A stretch of DNA of 64,000 bases from Cladopsammia gracilis (GCA_022457155.1 JAJGOT010000464.1:62001-126000); one strand, 5' to 3'; positions 10,701-22,779 are shown, numbered from the stretch's first letter. The notes: generated by a model not told the origin, from the letters alone. Translations and numbers: made by a program.

Positions 10701-13700
10701 AACACCAGACGCAAGAAGGCAAGTCACGATTGCTTTTGGTTTGACTTCTGATTGGTTGACAGAGTGGTGTGACAGTTTTTAGCCAATCATGAAGCGTAGC
10801 AATACATAAACAAAGCAATTGCGAAATTACTTTCGACACTCAATTTTACAATAACTGTGTGAATTCCCGCGCGCTGATTGGCTCATTTCCATGGTCGATG
10901 AGAGTATAGACCATGAAAATGACGTAACAGGTAACGCAACGCGGTGAGTTTTGTCAAACTTTTGGCGCTACGGGTTCTTCAAACAGTGAAAAATGCACTT
11001 AAAACTGGAATTCTTCAATGAAAAGAATGCTCTCTCGTCAGTTAAATTTAATTTACAATCAGCTAAACTTGCCTGGAATTAAGTGCGAAGCAAAAAGGAC
11101 AAACAACTAGTCGTGTTTTCACGGGAAAATCCACGGAATCAGTCGCCGGCGCCCGAAAGAGCCGGAAACAACTTGGAGCAAAGATTCATCTGATTATTCG
11201 AAGATATTTCAAATTTGAAAAAGGTTAGCTTTGTAAACTGTGCCTAGTAATTTTATAGTTGACTTTGTGTGAGGTTATTGTGCTCTATTTTGCGATTATC
11301 GCCGAGCGCGGTTCTCTAAAATTTGCCGAATAACGGCTTTGTTTTGCTGTGTTAAAATTTATAAGCTTATTAAAAGATTCTAGCGATGATTTAAGCTGAA
11401 GAGAATTTTTGTGCGAGCCTTTTTCGTTACATAATTTATTCACATAAAAAGTTAAGGCTTTAATTATTCCCCACGCAAAAAAACATTTTGCAGCAGTTTA
11501 TGATTGTTACATGTAGATTGTTTATCTTGAATTTCTAAAATGATTCCCGCAAACTCGTTTGCTCGGCGCTCGCAGTTATTCAAGTTTGTTATTGTAAAAA
11601 ACAAATCGACCGCATTTTTCCATGGTCTATACTCTCATCGACCATAGAAATGACGCCATAAAATGTTCAAAACTTGGCAGTGAAACCCCTCGCCTAACGG
11701 CTCGTGGTTCCACTTGAGTTTTGAACATTTTATGACGTCATTTCTATGGTCGATGAGAGTATAGACCATGGAAAAATGCGGTCGATTTGTTAATTGAACA
11801 CCGCTCTGTAATGTTGCACGTGCATTGCTGCCCTACTTCAGTGTCCGCAGTGTACAGGATCTTCGCTAATTTGTCAACTTCGCTATTATATGTAGTTTTA
11901 TTTTGTGTGTGTTTGTTTTGTAATGTTATTTAACTTAGTCGGGGCTTCATTAAAACTAGCCTAGCTAAATTGGATCTCCCTGAAAATTGAAAAAAGAATC
12001 GAATCGTTACGTGCTAAATCATAATATTGGATGAACAGCAAAGAAAACATGCTTGTTCATGAACGCCGTTTTAATCTTCTTGCCTTTTTAAAGTTTGTCG
12101 TGCGCGCGCTATTTGAACTTGCTTGTCTGCGCGCACGCACTTTATTCAAAAAATGATGATGACTTGTAAGTCGTGTAGTTGTTGGGTGCATGGCGTGAGC
12201 TTTTTGTACAGTGAAGAAAGACTTTGTGTGATTAAACGCATAATTGTTTGGATTTACACGTCAATAGGTCCAGTTAGTTTTTCTCCGGTTTTTCTCAGTT
12301 TTGACCGTTTTGGTTTGGGAACAATGCTTTTTGTTACAGCACAGTTACAGCGGTGGTTTATAATCTTAAGTTAGCGCAACAAACCAGTTTGGAAGGAAAC
12401 TGTGCTTTGATCTGGTGGCAGGGTAATCTCGTACCCAGATTTCACTTGTGCTTGTACTGGTGGGAGATCTGGGTACGAGATTAGGTGGCAGGCACACATA
12501 AACGCGCGTCAACCAACTCTTGCTTCTGATTGGTTGGAGCTGTTGTACAAGCTACCAAAAGTCAATCAAAAACCATAATAATTCAAATCTCACCTATAAT
12601 CCAGACAAAATAATACTTTAATCGTGTTGTTAACATGCCGAAAAACGCAACTGCCATTCTCCACAAAAAGGAACTATTGGCTATGAAGTAAGGATCTGAA
12701 GGAAACAGAAAATAAATTTAGGAATGAAGGAATAATTAACCCATGCGCCATAGACACCATCAGTAGTCCGTTTACGGTTAAGTAGGTGAGATAGTTTTGA
12801 AACCGGTCTGGGCAATTATTCAATGCAGTCAGACAGTCAATTTAGTCAGTAAGTCAGTCAGTCAGTCATCCAGTCATTCAGTTTCTAGTCAGTCAATTCA
12901 GTCAAGCCAGTCAAGTCAGTCAGTCAGTCAAGTCAGTCAGTCAGTCAGTCAGTCAAGTCAGTCAGTCAGTCAGTCAGTCAGTCAGTCAAGTCAGTCAGTC
13001 AGCCACTCAGTCAGTCAATCAGTCAGTCAGTCAGTCAAGTCAGTCAGTCAAGTCAGTCAGTCAGTCAGTCAGTCAGTTAGTAAGTCGGTAAGTCAGTAAG
13101 TCAGTCAGTCAGTCAAGTCAGTCAGTCAGTCAAGTCAGTCAGTCAAGTCAGTCAATCAATCAGTCAGGTCAGTCAGTCAAGTCAGTCAGTCAGTCAGTCA
13201 GTCAGTCAAGTGAGTCAGTCAGTCAAGTCAGTCAGTCAGTCAAGTCAGTCAGTCAAGTCAGTCAAGTCAGTCAGTCAGTCAGTCAGTCAGTCAAGTCAGT
13301 CAAGTCAGTCAAGTCAGTCAAGTCAGTCAAGTCAGTCAGTCAGTCAGTCAGTCAGTCAGTCAGTCAGTCAGTCAAGTCAGTCAGTCAGTCAGTCAGTCAG
13401 TCAAGTCAGTCAGTCAAGTCAGTCAAGTCAGTCAAGTCAGTCAGTCAGTCAAGTCAGTCAAGTCAGTCAGTCAGTCAGTCAAGTCAGTCAGTCAGTCAGT
13501 CAGTCAGTCAAGTCGGTCAGTCAGTCAGTCAGTCAGTCAAGTCAGTCAGTCAGTCAAGTCAGTCAGTCAGTCAGTCAAGTCAGTCAGTCATGATCAGTCA
13601 AGTCAGTCAGTCAGTCAGTCAGTCAAGTCAGTCAGTCAGTCAGTCAAGTCAGTCAGTCAGTCAGTCAGCTAGTAAGTCAGTCAAGTCAGTCAGTCAGTCA

Positions 13701-16700
13701 AGTCAGTCAGTCAGTCAGTCAGCTAGTAAGTCAGTCAAGTCAGTCAGTCAAGTCAGTCAGTCAAGTCAGTCAGGTCAGTCAGTCAAGTCGGTCAGTCAGT
13801 CAGTCAGTCAGTAAGTCAGTAAGTCAGTCAAGTCAGTCAGTCAGTCAGTCAAGTCAATCAGTCAGTCAGTCAGTCAAGTCAGTCAGTTAGTCAGTCAATT
13901 AGTCAGTCAGTCAGTTGCCCAGTCTGTCATCAGTCATTCAAGTCAGTCAACTCAGTCCGTCATCCATCCATCAAGTCAGTCAGTCAGTCAGTCAGACAGT
14001 CAAGTCAGTCAGTCAGTCAGTCAATCAAGTCAGTCAGTCGCCCAGTCAGTAAGTCAGTCAGCCAGTTAGACAGTTGGTGTGCTTAGTAGACATTTGGTTG
14101 ATTGTCATGCATCTTTAGAGAGAACCTTTACCTGTATTAAGCTCATAAGGAAATGTTTTAGAGCCAAGAAAGAACAAAGTCAGACATAGGAGACTGGAAG
14201 CGAGCTTCTCCAAAGCAGCTTTCTGTACAAATGAAAGACAAAAATGAACGACAAAAATGAGTCACTTAAAGTAATCTCAATAAAAAAACTAAGTCATTAT
14301 CTTGGACAGAGGAAAACAATGACAAACCTTGTACATTTGGTTAATCTTACCGTAGGTGAAGGTTCTTTGTGCCCCTGAGTTAAAAAAAGAAAAATGAAAT
14401 GAAACAGTGTAACTCATTGAGACACAAAAACACAAAAGATATAAACTGCAAAACAGTCGACTGAATTTTAACACGAGTCCACCGAAAAATGCGGCGATAG
14501 CTGAAGCAACGGAAAGGAACTGAAGCAAGTGTCTGCGCTTTGCGCCTCGCCCTTGAGCTTAAAGGAACACTGTATCGGCTAATACATCGGCTGATATATC
14601 GGCTGATACATGTATATCGGCTGATATATCAACTGATACATTATATTGGCTGATATATCGGCTGATATATCGGCTGATACATGTATATCGGGTGATATAT
14701 CGACTGATACATTATATTGGCTGATATATCGACTGATATATCGGCTGATACATGTATATCGGGTGATATATCGACTGATACATTATATTGACTGATATAT
14801 CGGCTGATATACGTATGTTGGCTGATATAGCGGCCGATATAGCGGCTGATATGTCGGCTGATATATCGTCTGGAAGCGGAGAAGGCCCTGGAGATCTGGG
14901 GATGAGGTTATAAGCCCTTTCATTCTAACATCACACCCAGGTTGGTTTCTTTCTATTTTCTTTAGATACGTATATTCCGTTGACCTTCTCAACAGCTCGT
15001 GCGATGTCGTGTCCTTCTATGAAGTCCATGTAATCCTTGAACGAGCATACGGGACCTACTAACAGCATACTGTGCTGGAATATATAGCCAAAGTATTCCA
15101 GGAATGAAGGCACTCTCCTGGAAAACAAGAATATCGGGATCAGGTCTAAACACTTATTACAACAGTTGATAAATACCCAAAACTAGCATGTCCCAGGCGT
15201 TCAGATAGTGGGAAGCGAGGGTTTCGCGGTGCGCGAAGGAAAAATATTGCTCCATGGGTTCAGATAGTGGAATTATGGTGGTTTCGCCCCTTAGTGAATT
15301 CGCCCCCTCGAGTTCGCCCCGCAACTAAACGAGTTTGCCTCGCACCTTGATCGAGTTCGCCCCGTTAACTGATCGTTACTGGGCGAAACCACCAGTTTCC
15401 ATATAGTGTAGCCTTGCTTCACGCGAAAATGCAAAGAAAATAGGAGACGTTTACACACAGGCTAACGCAGTGAGGAGCGAAGGTTTCGCGGCGCGCGAAG
15501 GAAAAATAGGGAGCTTAAAGTGCCAATAACGTTTCTTATTATTTCTTATCTAAATCTACACCTCACGTAATGAACGTCTGCGAAAAATTTATTTGATTTC
15601 AGCAAAACGTGAATTTTTTATGATTTTCCAAATTCTTCGAAATTTGCCGCCATTTTGGTCCACCATTCGCATTAGTCTCCTCTCAGTCCCTCTCGGTTAA
15701 CAAATGATCCGTGACGTAGATTAAGGAACACGTGACTTCAAACAAAGGAACTGTGACGTAGATTAACAAACATGTGAGCCCGGTGGCCTTCTTAACAGCG
15801 GGACGGGTATACCGCAAAAAATAGGATTTTGAAGATGTGAAATATTCATAAAAAATATTGGCGTTTTGTGCAAAGCGCGAAATTGTGGTTCCTTGTGTGA
15901 TGTTTACATTTAGATGAGAAAATAAAAAAATTAAACGTTATGGACACTTTAAGCAACGACGACGGCAACGCCAAGGAAAAAGTCACTTAAAAAAGGATTC
16001 GCGCTATTTTAAACTACTTTGCAGTTGTTCCAATTTGTTTAGTTTGTCTAATGTGACTGGATTGTCCAGGAGCTGAATTTGAAGGGATGGCTTTCCAGTT
16101 CAGTTCTCCACAAAACCTATTATTTGATCATTTGACGTTGATGTTTTGCAGGGAACGGCAATGAAATGTACCAAAATGTAAACGCAAGTACAGAGGCATT
16201 GTTTTCGCTCATTAAACCTATTGTTTACTGCTTAAGCCTGGTTTTCTTATGTCGGGAAAATCCCAGACGCGTCGGAAAAATAGAAACGCTCCCGATTTTC
16301 CCGATTTGTCCTCGACCATCCCAGATGATCGGTGATGTCTATACGATTTCGTGTTTCAAAAGTCGGCCAAATCTGGGACGGTTGGGAAACAGCGAAATCC
16401 TCGATCGTCTGGGATTTTCCCAACATGTTAAAACCAGGTTTAAAGCTACCTGACGAAGGATAGGTGCGAAAGATGCAAGACCCACTCTCCTGAGTCTCTT
16501 CGCTTTTATCCTCTCGCTATTTTTCCCCGGGGGGGGGGGGGGGTACTCAACAAAGTTTTGTACGGGGATGCTCCGCCCCGAGGTCCAAACCCTTACCCTT
16601 TCATATACCGATTTTGACAGAAAAGGTACCCCTTTCATATACCTTTCAATAAAAATGGTACCCCTTTCAGAGCCTTTAAGTGCGTCTGTTTTATATATTT

Positions 16701-19700
16701 TGAAAGGCCATTTTTATAATACTTAAGTGCCAGTTTTCCCTACCTTTTTTATGCTTCAACCGGCGTGGTTTCGCTTCATTTTCCTATTCTTCGTGAAATC
16801 CCTACCCTTTCATAAACTTCAACTCGTGAAATCCCGACCCTTTCACATACCTCCAGCCTCAAAAAGGTACCCCTTTCGGGCGGAGCATCCCCGTATAGTC
16901 CATTATAGGGAGTACCCCCCCGGGTATTTTTCTTTCGCGTTTCTCTTTACTATCTGAACGCCAGGATAACGCAGAACACTCAGGAAAAAGCAATTAATTA
17001 GTAGGTTATATTGTCTTAGTTCGTACCCATGGTCATTGCCATGTAACTACGGTAACGAAATATCACTTACTCGATACGATGCTCTTTCTGCTCTTCAGTA
17101 AGTTCATCTTTCTTCCTTCCAAGTCCTACAAATAAAGATTATTTTTAATCATGTTTGTTAGGGAAAGCCTAACGAAGAGGCCAGGACCAGAACTAAGAAA
17201 AAAATCCACTTGTCCACGCTCACTTAGTAACTTTTTAATAGTGAGTAGGACGAGCAGGTATATTTTATTTTTAAGAGACTGCTCTTGTCATGTAATGCAC
17301 AAGTTGTTTTAGATTGACAAGACAGCTTACCATCATGTAAACTAAACGCCACGTACGTAACCTTCTGCGTCATGAGCATCAACCGGCTACGGATACAAAA
17401 AAAAGGTTGTTAGATTATTATGCTAACTTCTACCCATTATGAGGATTTTTCTCTCTGTCTTAGAAACATAGTATTGTAACACACTTTTAAGGTGCATATT
17501 TCGACGATATCGAAGACTCGTGTGTCTGAAGATTTAAAATCGTCGTGGCACTTTTGGAAACGCCTGGAAAAAAACTAGGCAAAGATTCAGAAAATTTAGT
17601 AATATGGTCAAGGTAAGGTAAAGTCGCACACGAGTCAAAGGTGACCCACTCGACTGGAAAGGTAAAGTCGCACATGAGTCACAGGTAACCCACTCGACTG
17701 GAAAGGTAAAGTCGCACACGAGTCACAGGTTACCCACTCGACTGGAAGGGCAAAGTTGCATACGAGTCACAGGCGACCCACTCGACTGGAAAGGTAAAGT
17801 TGCACACGAGTCACAGGTAGCCCACTCGGCTGGAAAGGTGAAGTCGCACACAAGTCATAGGTAGCCCACTTGGCTAGAAAAGTAAAGTCGCACACAAGTC
17901 ACAGGTAGTTCACTTGGCTGGAAAGGTAAAGTCGCGCATACGTCACAGGTAGCCCACTCGGCTGGAAAGGTAAAGTCGCGTACACGTCACAGGTAGCCCA
18001 CTCGGCTGGCGCACAGGAGTCACCGCCGCCTGGTGAGCTCAGTTGGTATATCGCCAGTCTTCAGTGCGGGAGGTCGCGGGTTCGAATCCCGGCCGGACCA
18101 ACACTCAGGGTCTTAAAACAACTGAGGACGAAGGTGCTGCCTTTGCTATGACATCTGCAAATGGTTAGACCTTCACGTGGCTTGGATGACCACGTAGAAA
18201 TGGAGGACCCGTCTCCGATGGGGACGTAAAAGAACCACTGGGGGCGTAACAAAACCTATCCGTGACCACGTTCAGTGCCATACATTGTTCATGGGTGGGG
18301 TGGGGGAGATGAGATCAACAATGGACCGATAGCGGTTGCCTGGCGCGCTTTCATGAGCTGACACCCGATCTCATTCTCATAAGTGTATGTAAAGTGTAGG
18401 GTTACCCCTAATATCTTGTCGCCAGTACCCTTAATACACCTGCGTGGAAAGAGACAGTGTGGGGCAACTTTTCTTGTCCAAATGGTCAAGAATCGTCAGA
18501 AAATGACCGTAAAACACCTCGTATATCTTACCCCGAGTAATCAAATCTGTTGATTCCATATTCTTTAAACAACCGGTAAAGCTGTGCAGCTGATAAACAG
18601 ACGAACGATACAACAAATACGACCCTGTAAAAAAACATAAATTTCTCTTGTCAGTATTTTAACTGGGATCCCGACCTTTGGCAATGATTGGTTGACAATC
18701 AGGAAGTGTTAATACATACTTGTGAACTTCTTTTGGATTTACACTCCATGTTAGGCCATAACAGAGTATACTCACTACTACCAGTCTAAGTACCTCGCTG
18801 AGGAAAGATAAAAAACATTTGATAATTTCAATAGAATATTACGGAGTTTTAACGCATTTTAGCTCAGCTGCGTCTTAAGCCCCATTTACACTGCCGAAAC
18901 ATTTTGGCACGGCTCGGATGAAAAAAGTACGCGTACCAAAAACATTGGTTCGGCACGGATAGATTTTGTCGTGTAAACTACAGCCCCATTTACACTGCCG
19001 AAACATTTTGGCACGGCTCGGATGAAAAAAGTACGCGTACCAAAAACATTGGTTCGGCACGGATAGATTTTGTCGTGTAAACTACTTTGCCCCATCCGTG
19101 CCGGACCAAACTTTCACCCGTGCTCGGACCATGTCGAGAGGTAGTCCGAGCACGGATAAAATTGGTACGCGATCCTGAAAATCTAGCCCAGCTCGGATAA
19201 GGTGTGCAGTGTAAACGATTAGCCATGCCGAACCAACTTTTCTCTGATCAGCCTTCGCGCCTTTGGTCAGCACCGATTTGAGAGAGCATGTGCACTAAGC
19301 AAGAATCGAGTACGCCGGCCGGGATGTTGAGCCTTTTACCCGTACCAAAACATAATTTTACATCGTTTAGCACGGTAGAAGAAAGGACGTGTAAATGACT
19401 AATCAGTACTATTTTTTTGGGGTACGCGTACCACTTTTATCCGAGCCGTGCCTAAAATTTTCTGCAGTGTAAATGGGGCTTTAATGATAGAAAGAGCGGA
19501 ACCTTTTCCTTGACAAAAATAAGTATTCAAGTATTTATTCAGCGGCGGTTTTCTGTTGAGTATCGATTACTCACAACAACGCGGACAATCCGATGAACCA
19601 ATCAGAACTCGAAGCAAATACAGGTCGCCGGTGCCAAGCGCGGGAAAACGCGTGATACAAGTCACGATTGGTTTTGGTTTTACTTCTGATTGGTGGAGAA

Positions 19701-20867
19701 AGTGGCGCGAGGTTTTTGGCCAATCACAATCGTTATATTAAAGGGTTTAGATTCGTGTTTGAAGAATTGTTCAGATATAATATATTCAGACTGGATATAA
19801 AATAAATATCTGTTACTTTACTCACAATAAACAGAAGAAAGCAGGGGATAGTCGATTATCAATTGAAGCGAAGTGAAAAGCGCTATAAAGCTGGCCAGAA
19901 TTTGAAAGAGAAAGACTTTTACAAAAAGGTAGACAAAAGCCCATTAAAACCTATTTTAAATTGTCTATTACGTGTTCTTATATTTAATTGTCTAAAGTCG
20001 TGAAAGATGAAGAAAGCTGAAGGAGCAATGAGACACCTTATGTGGTAAACAAAACTAACATGTCTCCATTTTGATGTCGTTATGACGTCCTTAATTTGAG
20101 ACACATGTAAGGTCAACAGATGAAGTCATATATTTGCGTGTCATGCAACGCATCTACAATCGGAGTAATTTATGCAACAAATGAAGCGAAACGTGATCTG
20201 ATGAATTTTAAGATAATTTTAACAAAAAAAAAATACAGACCTTCCAAAACACAGCCATCCGATCATGAGCCCCCATGTCAGAGAGACGAACAAACGAAGT
20301 TGAGGAGAAACCTTTTTCGGATGCAACAAAGTTCTGTAGACAGCTCCAAGAGGAAAATTTAACAACATGCAAAATACGAACTGCACCTATTAAAATGACA
20401 CAACAATATTGTATTATTTGTGAGCAAATGCATCTGGGAATATTCTCGAAGGTATCGATTTTTAGCGGCAATGTTTTGCTATTAATATCAGATTTCAGCA
20501 AAAGAGCCTTTAAAACTATTATGGTTTTGGAAACGGGCTAGAGGAAATGTTTTAAATAAAGGATTTTTGAAGGAACTGAAGCGAATCGATACCTAAAGGT
20601 CGGTCGTTAGTTACTTTATAGGCGGACATAAACAAAGAATCAGTTAGTTTTTAGTTCATGAAAGGAATGTCTTGAGAAATGCCGCCCAAAAAAAAAAAGA
20701 TATGGAAACGATCGACTGACAAAACTATAACTGCATTTTTCAGCCACGATATATAAAGCAGCCTTAGTGATATAACACATAGTTCGTAAATAACACGTTA
20801 CCTGTTCAATTGGAAGGTTCGTCCGTTTAGAAGCCCAGAAAAATAATTCGTGTATAAAGTCAAACAT
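7750..20867 (-). CDS. MBOAT1/2: MBOAT1/2-type lysophospholipid acyltransferase, complete 15-exon gene (copy A)
   Basis: Exons in transcript order: 20867-20802, 20386-20241, 18797-18720, 18624-18532, 17386-17331, 17125-17071, 15117-14937, 14374-14351, 14222-14132, 12695-12594, 10653-10550, 9585-9521, 9108-8964, 8493-8336, 7972-7750. They sum to 1587 bases, or 528 residues plus TAG, with every phase consistent. Family motifs in order are LMLMTQKVTYVAFSLHDG, FLEYFGYIF, LLVGPVCSFKDYMDFIEG, KEPSPT, GLGFNGYDENGK, QNWNMTTNLW and IWHGFYPGYY. The last two hold the MBOAT active-site Asn (343 or 345) and His (380). The protein should be a multi-pass ER enzyme remodelling phospholipids by acylating lysophospholipids. 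The C-terminal tail is polar. The family's usual length is about 500 residues. The exon 7 donor (GTGTGA) is weak. Copy B is its tandem paralogue. Confidence 0.88.
8640..8945. repeat. C-rich intron repeat, two units, in copy A introns
   Basis: A block reading cctacgcgttttgct, a run of C, then gtccaactcccca and ccatcggaaaggcaggtgaccatt appears twice here. Weaker forms are at 8025-8115. The same block occurs at 24475-24560, 24600-24690 and 26170-26300 in copy B. All copies lie in the introns that flank exons 13-15. Confidence 0.55.
8767..8812 (-). pseudogene. partial duplicate of MBOAT exon 13 end with its splice donor
   Basis: Read on the minus strand this encodes FAVAALNIIATSK followed by GTAGGT. 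It lies in the intron after exon 13 of copy A. It matches exon 13 of copy B (FAVAALNIIATRK) better than the neighbouring exon 13 of copy A (FVVAVLNVIATRK). The 5' part of the exon, including the active-site histidine, is missing, so it is not a usable exon. Confidence 0.6.
9655..9790. mobile_element. MITE with 'ctcggtgttg' inverted ends
   Basis: The element runs from tttctcggtgttgcg to caacaccaagaaa. The interior has gtgttgtggtgtgggtattgt and acgtcatttggtgatc. An inverted copy is at about 48145-48275 and a diverged copy at 26965-27095. The latter occupies the same intron in copy B, so the insertion predates the A/B duplication. Confidence 0.55.
10388..10490. repeat. (CCCTCC)n pyrimidine tract
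   Basis: A near-pure C/T tract of ccctcc-type units about 100 bases long lies in intron 11 of copy A, ahead of exon 11 in plus-strand coordinates. A shorter C-rich tract takes the same place at 28065-28090 in copy B. Confidence 0.7.
11601..11790. mobile_element. foldback element with ~80-base arms
   Basis: The arms begin acaaatcgaccgcattttt and end with its inverse, aaaaatgcggtcgatttgt. The arms continue through catggtctatactctcatcgacc and a gacg(c/t)cataaaatgttcaaaact segment to a short loop. A partial copy of one arm (atggtcgatgagagtatagacc) is at 10887-10930. The element lies in intron 10 of copy A and is absent from the matching intron of copy B. Confidence 0.7.
12835..14075. repeat. AGTC/CAGT tetranucleotide satellite, ~1.2 kb
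   Basis: The array is built almost wholly from agtc and agtca units with occasional variants such as catcc and tagtaag. It gives long Ser/Gln/Val open frames in every register (SQSVSQ), which are artefacts of the repeat. It fills most of intron 9 of copy A. A ~370-base counterpart lies at 29950-30330 in the same intron of copy B. Confidence 0.95.
14576..14872. repeat. minisatellite of ctgata(c/t)atatcgg units
   Basis: Units of 13-16 bases such as ggctgatatatc and ggctgatacatgtatatc are arranged in larger blocks that include ctgatacattatattgg. It lies in intron 7 of copy A and has no clear counterpart in copy B. Confidence 0.85.
16231..16444. mobile_element. MITE with 'taagcctggtttt' inverted ends
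   Basis: The left end reads taagcctggttttcttatg followed by tcgggaaaatcccagacg. The right end is the inverse, cgtctgggattttccc then aacatgttaaaaccaggttta. A similar 'cccgattttgctcgaaaatcccga' sequence is near 21965-22045. Confidence 0.6.
16526..16925. mobile_element. G-run/C-run terminated inverted-repeat element
   Basis: The left end is CCCC then a G-run and TACTCAACAAAGTTTTGTAC. The inner inverted arms are ggggatgctccgcccga and cgggcggagcatcccc. The right end is gagtaccccccc. The interior repeats 'taccccttt' and 'ccctttcatatacc'. It is very similar to 52352-52760. Confidence 0.65.
17617..18012. repeat. 44-base tandem repeat, about 9 copies
   Basis: Units run from ggtaaagtcgcacacgagtc through acaggt(g/a)(a/g)cccactcg to (a/g)ctggaaa. 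The first two starts are exactly 44 bases apart (17617 and 17661). It lies in intron 4 of copy A. The motif reappears inverted at 33335-33405 in the matching intron of copy B. Confidence 0.9.
18028..18290 (+). mobile_element. tRNA-derived SINE
   Basis: The head resembles a tRNA gene, with an A-box-like tggtgagctcagttggta and a perfect B box ggttcgaatccc at 18079-18090, followed by ggccggacca. The non-tRNA body starts acactcagggtcttaaaa and includes gctgcctttgctatgacatc. A tail fragment (ctcattctcataagtgtatgtaaag) follows near 18370. The anticodon arm and acceptor pairing do not fit a functional tRNA. It is inserted in intron 4 of copy A, and a tail remnant is near 32220-32290 in copy B. Confidence 0.75.
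18875..19484. mobile_element. TTAA-flanked MITE with internal 104-base duplication
   Basis: TTAA lies at both ends. The termini are GCCCCATTTACACTGC and GCAGTGTAAATGGGGC. The first 104 bases (18879-18982) are repeated almost without change at 18983-19086, which indicates a very recent duplication. The interior contains 'tacgcgtaccaaaa' and 'ggttcggcacgg' motifs. It lies in intron 2 of copy A. Confidence 0.75.
19540..19740. mobile_element. AATC-rich MITE family, partial copy
   Basis: Contains gaaccaatcagaactcga, gcgcgggaaaacgcg and gattggttttggttttac. The same string of motifs recurs at 37405-37680, 37672-37950, 40813-41010 and 54395-54612. Confidence 0.55.
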
Positions 20868-21146
20868 ATTGTTGTCTGATTGTATTTCAGGTTAAACAGC
20901 TGTTTGGCAGTTAGTAAGCTTGCATGTACTCGACGCCAGTACGTAAAAGATTAACCCAACACGACACCTCAATGTATGGATATATATCAGCGGCGCGTTA
21001 TGGTAATATATTAATTTATTCCGCTCAAGAGAGCATGAAGGTTGAATCTCAAGTGTCAGGCTTTTTATTTTATGACAGTTCGAAGACAATTCTAAAAGTG
21101 CCAAAATTTAAATTTGGAAAATATTGGAAAAAGATCAATGACACAT

Positions 21147-21234
21147 AGACTACGAGCAGTCTTATCCGTTCGCTGATGTTTTTTTGAGTTTCTCGCTCGA
21201 CGGACTAAGCTGGGAAAGAGAGACTGCTCGTAGT
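21147..21234. mobile_element. short MITE with 'tagactacgagcag' inverted ends
   Basis: The left end reads tagactacgagcagtct and the right end is its inverse, gagactgctcgtagtcta. It is under 100 bases with no coding content. Confidence 0.55.
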
Positions 21235-21776
21235 CTAAATAACACACGAATTGAAACAGTTGCTTCACACTTTTCAGGATTTAAGAGTTTTACACCGCGT
21301 GATAGAAGAATAAGAAATAGTTGCCCAATAAAGCATAGATATCCCATGCATGTGGGAGTTTTACCCAGTATTCAATTTAGATTTAGAGCGTTCATATGAA
21401 TTAAATTGTTCCTTTGACTGTCAAATGCCCCTCCAAAGGGGCGGACCATTAAAAATCTTGGGAGTGGGGGGGGGGGGGGGGGGCAATTACCCCAAGCTCA
21501 AGCTTGCATGATATCGGCTAAGAATTATGCGATACCACGCGCGCTTTCGCGCTATAATAGCTAAATATATATTTATTTATTTTAAACTGGAACATATGAG
21601 AGTATGACATGTTCTCTGGTAGTAAAATTCATCAAAAAGCAACTTCAGGTTGAGTCAAATGCTGTCAAAAATTACCTGCCTCAAAGGTCTATCTGTACCA
21701 ATATCTTAATATAACCAAAACCTTGTTTATGTACATATTTGAAAACACTGTAAACATCATGAAATATGTAACCTAA

Positions 21777-21892
21777 GGTCAATTCAATAAAACTTTTACA
21801 AGTGTAATTTACAAGTGTAGCCATTGTTTCAGAGGTTGAAAACAATAGCTGCCCTTGTAAATTACACTTGTAAAAGTTTTATTGAATTGACC
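21777..21892. mobile_element. foldback MITE (ggtcaattcaataaaac)
   Basis: Arms of about 40 bases run from ggtcaattcaataaaactt to the inverse aagttttattgaattgacc, and include acaagtgtaatttacaag. The short loop contains ccattgtttcagaggttgaaaacaat, itself palindromic. Confidence 0.75.
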
Positions 21893-22559
21893 CCTGCTCT
21901 ACTACAGTTATGTCCAGGATTGAACGCATGTACTTTTTTAAATACATTACAGATTGTCCAACCGTCCCGATTTCGTCGAGATGACCCCGATTTTGCTCGA
22001 AAATCCCGAATCCCGACCAATATGTGATCGGGATAGGAAAACTCCCGATTTTGACATCTGTTCTGTCATTTTCGTCAAATTCTCATAATACTAAATAAAT
22101 ACAAAAAATAATAAAAAAATAATAATACAAAAAGACGACATTGCGTATACTTAACTCTGATATCCAGATAAACTAAAGAAACAGCAAGAAATATAAAATG
22201 AAATCGAGTACTTGTATGTGGAGCCACACAAAGAGACGCAAAGCGACGAGAAACCACATCAATTTGCCAAACTTTCGGTTTGGTCTCAATCATGCCATTG
22301 TTGCGTTACTTTTTCTACGCAGTTGTCAGCCTTTGCTTCTTATAGTATTTTTATCCGACAACGTGAAATAGCTGTATATTTTACTGATATATACATGCAC
22401 TTTTCTGTCTGCAGTAATCATTTGCTGTCTGTGAACTACGCATGCTGCGCATTCATTTTTAAACGGCCAATCAAAAAATTCAAATTTTTGTCCGTTACCA
22501 GAGCTACACGAGACGCAATTAAAAAAAAAGTGGAGTTCTGGGGACGAGAATGAGAAAAA

Positions 22560-22779
22560 GGAAGCCCGTTTTATAACTCGTGCGCTTTGCGCATGGGTAA
22601 TAAATAAAGGAAACTAAGGTATCGACTTCAAAATAGTCGTCCCTATCCAAAAGGGCATCGAATAAAAATCCACGAAGTTTTCTCTTAAAGACAAACTTAG
22701 AGGTATCTCTCCAGTCGGAAGGAATTTGGTTCCATACTTTTGCTCCAGTTATTGAAAATGAGCGTTTATAAATTTCCAA
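22560..22779 (-). pseudogene. C-terminal remnant of a non-LTR retrotransposon reverse transcriptase
   Basis: The minus-strand frame reads KRSFSITGAKVWNQIPSDWR then KFVFKRKLRGFLFD. This fits the 'F.(Y/V)(S/T)GA..WN.(L/I)P...R....FKR.L..FL' pattern that closes the ORF2 protein of CR1/L2/Jockey-type LINEs. No polymerase core is present. Confidence 0.55.

Larger units (their letters stand above)
15185..16980. mobile_element. nested repeat cluster in intron 6 of copy A
   Basis: Outer pieces read ccaggcgttcagatagtggga near 15190 and actatctgaacgcca near 16950, the terminal signature also seen at 43115-43312, 31300 and 40505. The interior holds repeated 'ttcgccccg' motifs (15290-15370), the MITE at 16231-16444 and the G-run element at 16526-16925. 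No gene is present. Confidence 0.5.

Noticed and set aside
12797..13814. Long Ser/Gln/Val-rich open frames
   Set aside because: They are translations of the AGTC tetranucleotide satellite, open in several registers, with no codon bias or flanking exon signals.
12835..14075. CRISPR array
   Set aside because: Tandem repeats without unique spacers in a eukaryotic genome; it is simple satellite DNA.
18028..18100. Functional tRNA gene
   Set aside because: A and B boxes are present, but the anticodon arm and acceptor stem do not fold properly and a SINE body follows.
20208..20501. Minus-strand frame overlapping MBOAT exon 2 (NFVASEKGFSST...)
   Set aside because: It first looked like the coding frame, but the phase set by exons 1 and 3 and the KKVSPQLRLFVSLTWG match put the real frame elsewhere, with the acceptor at 20388-20387.
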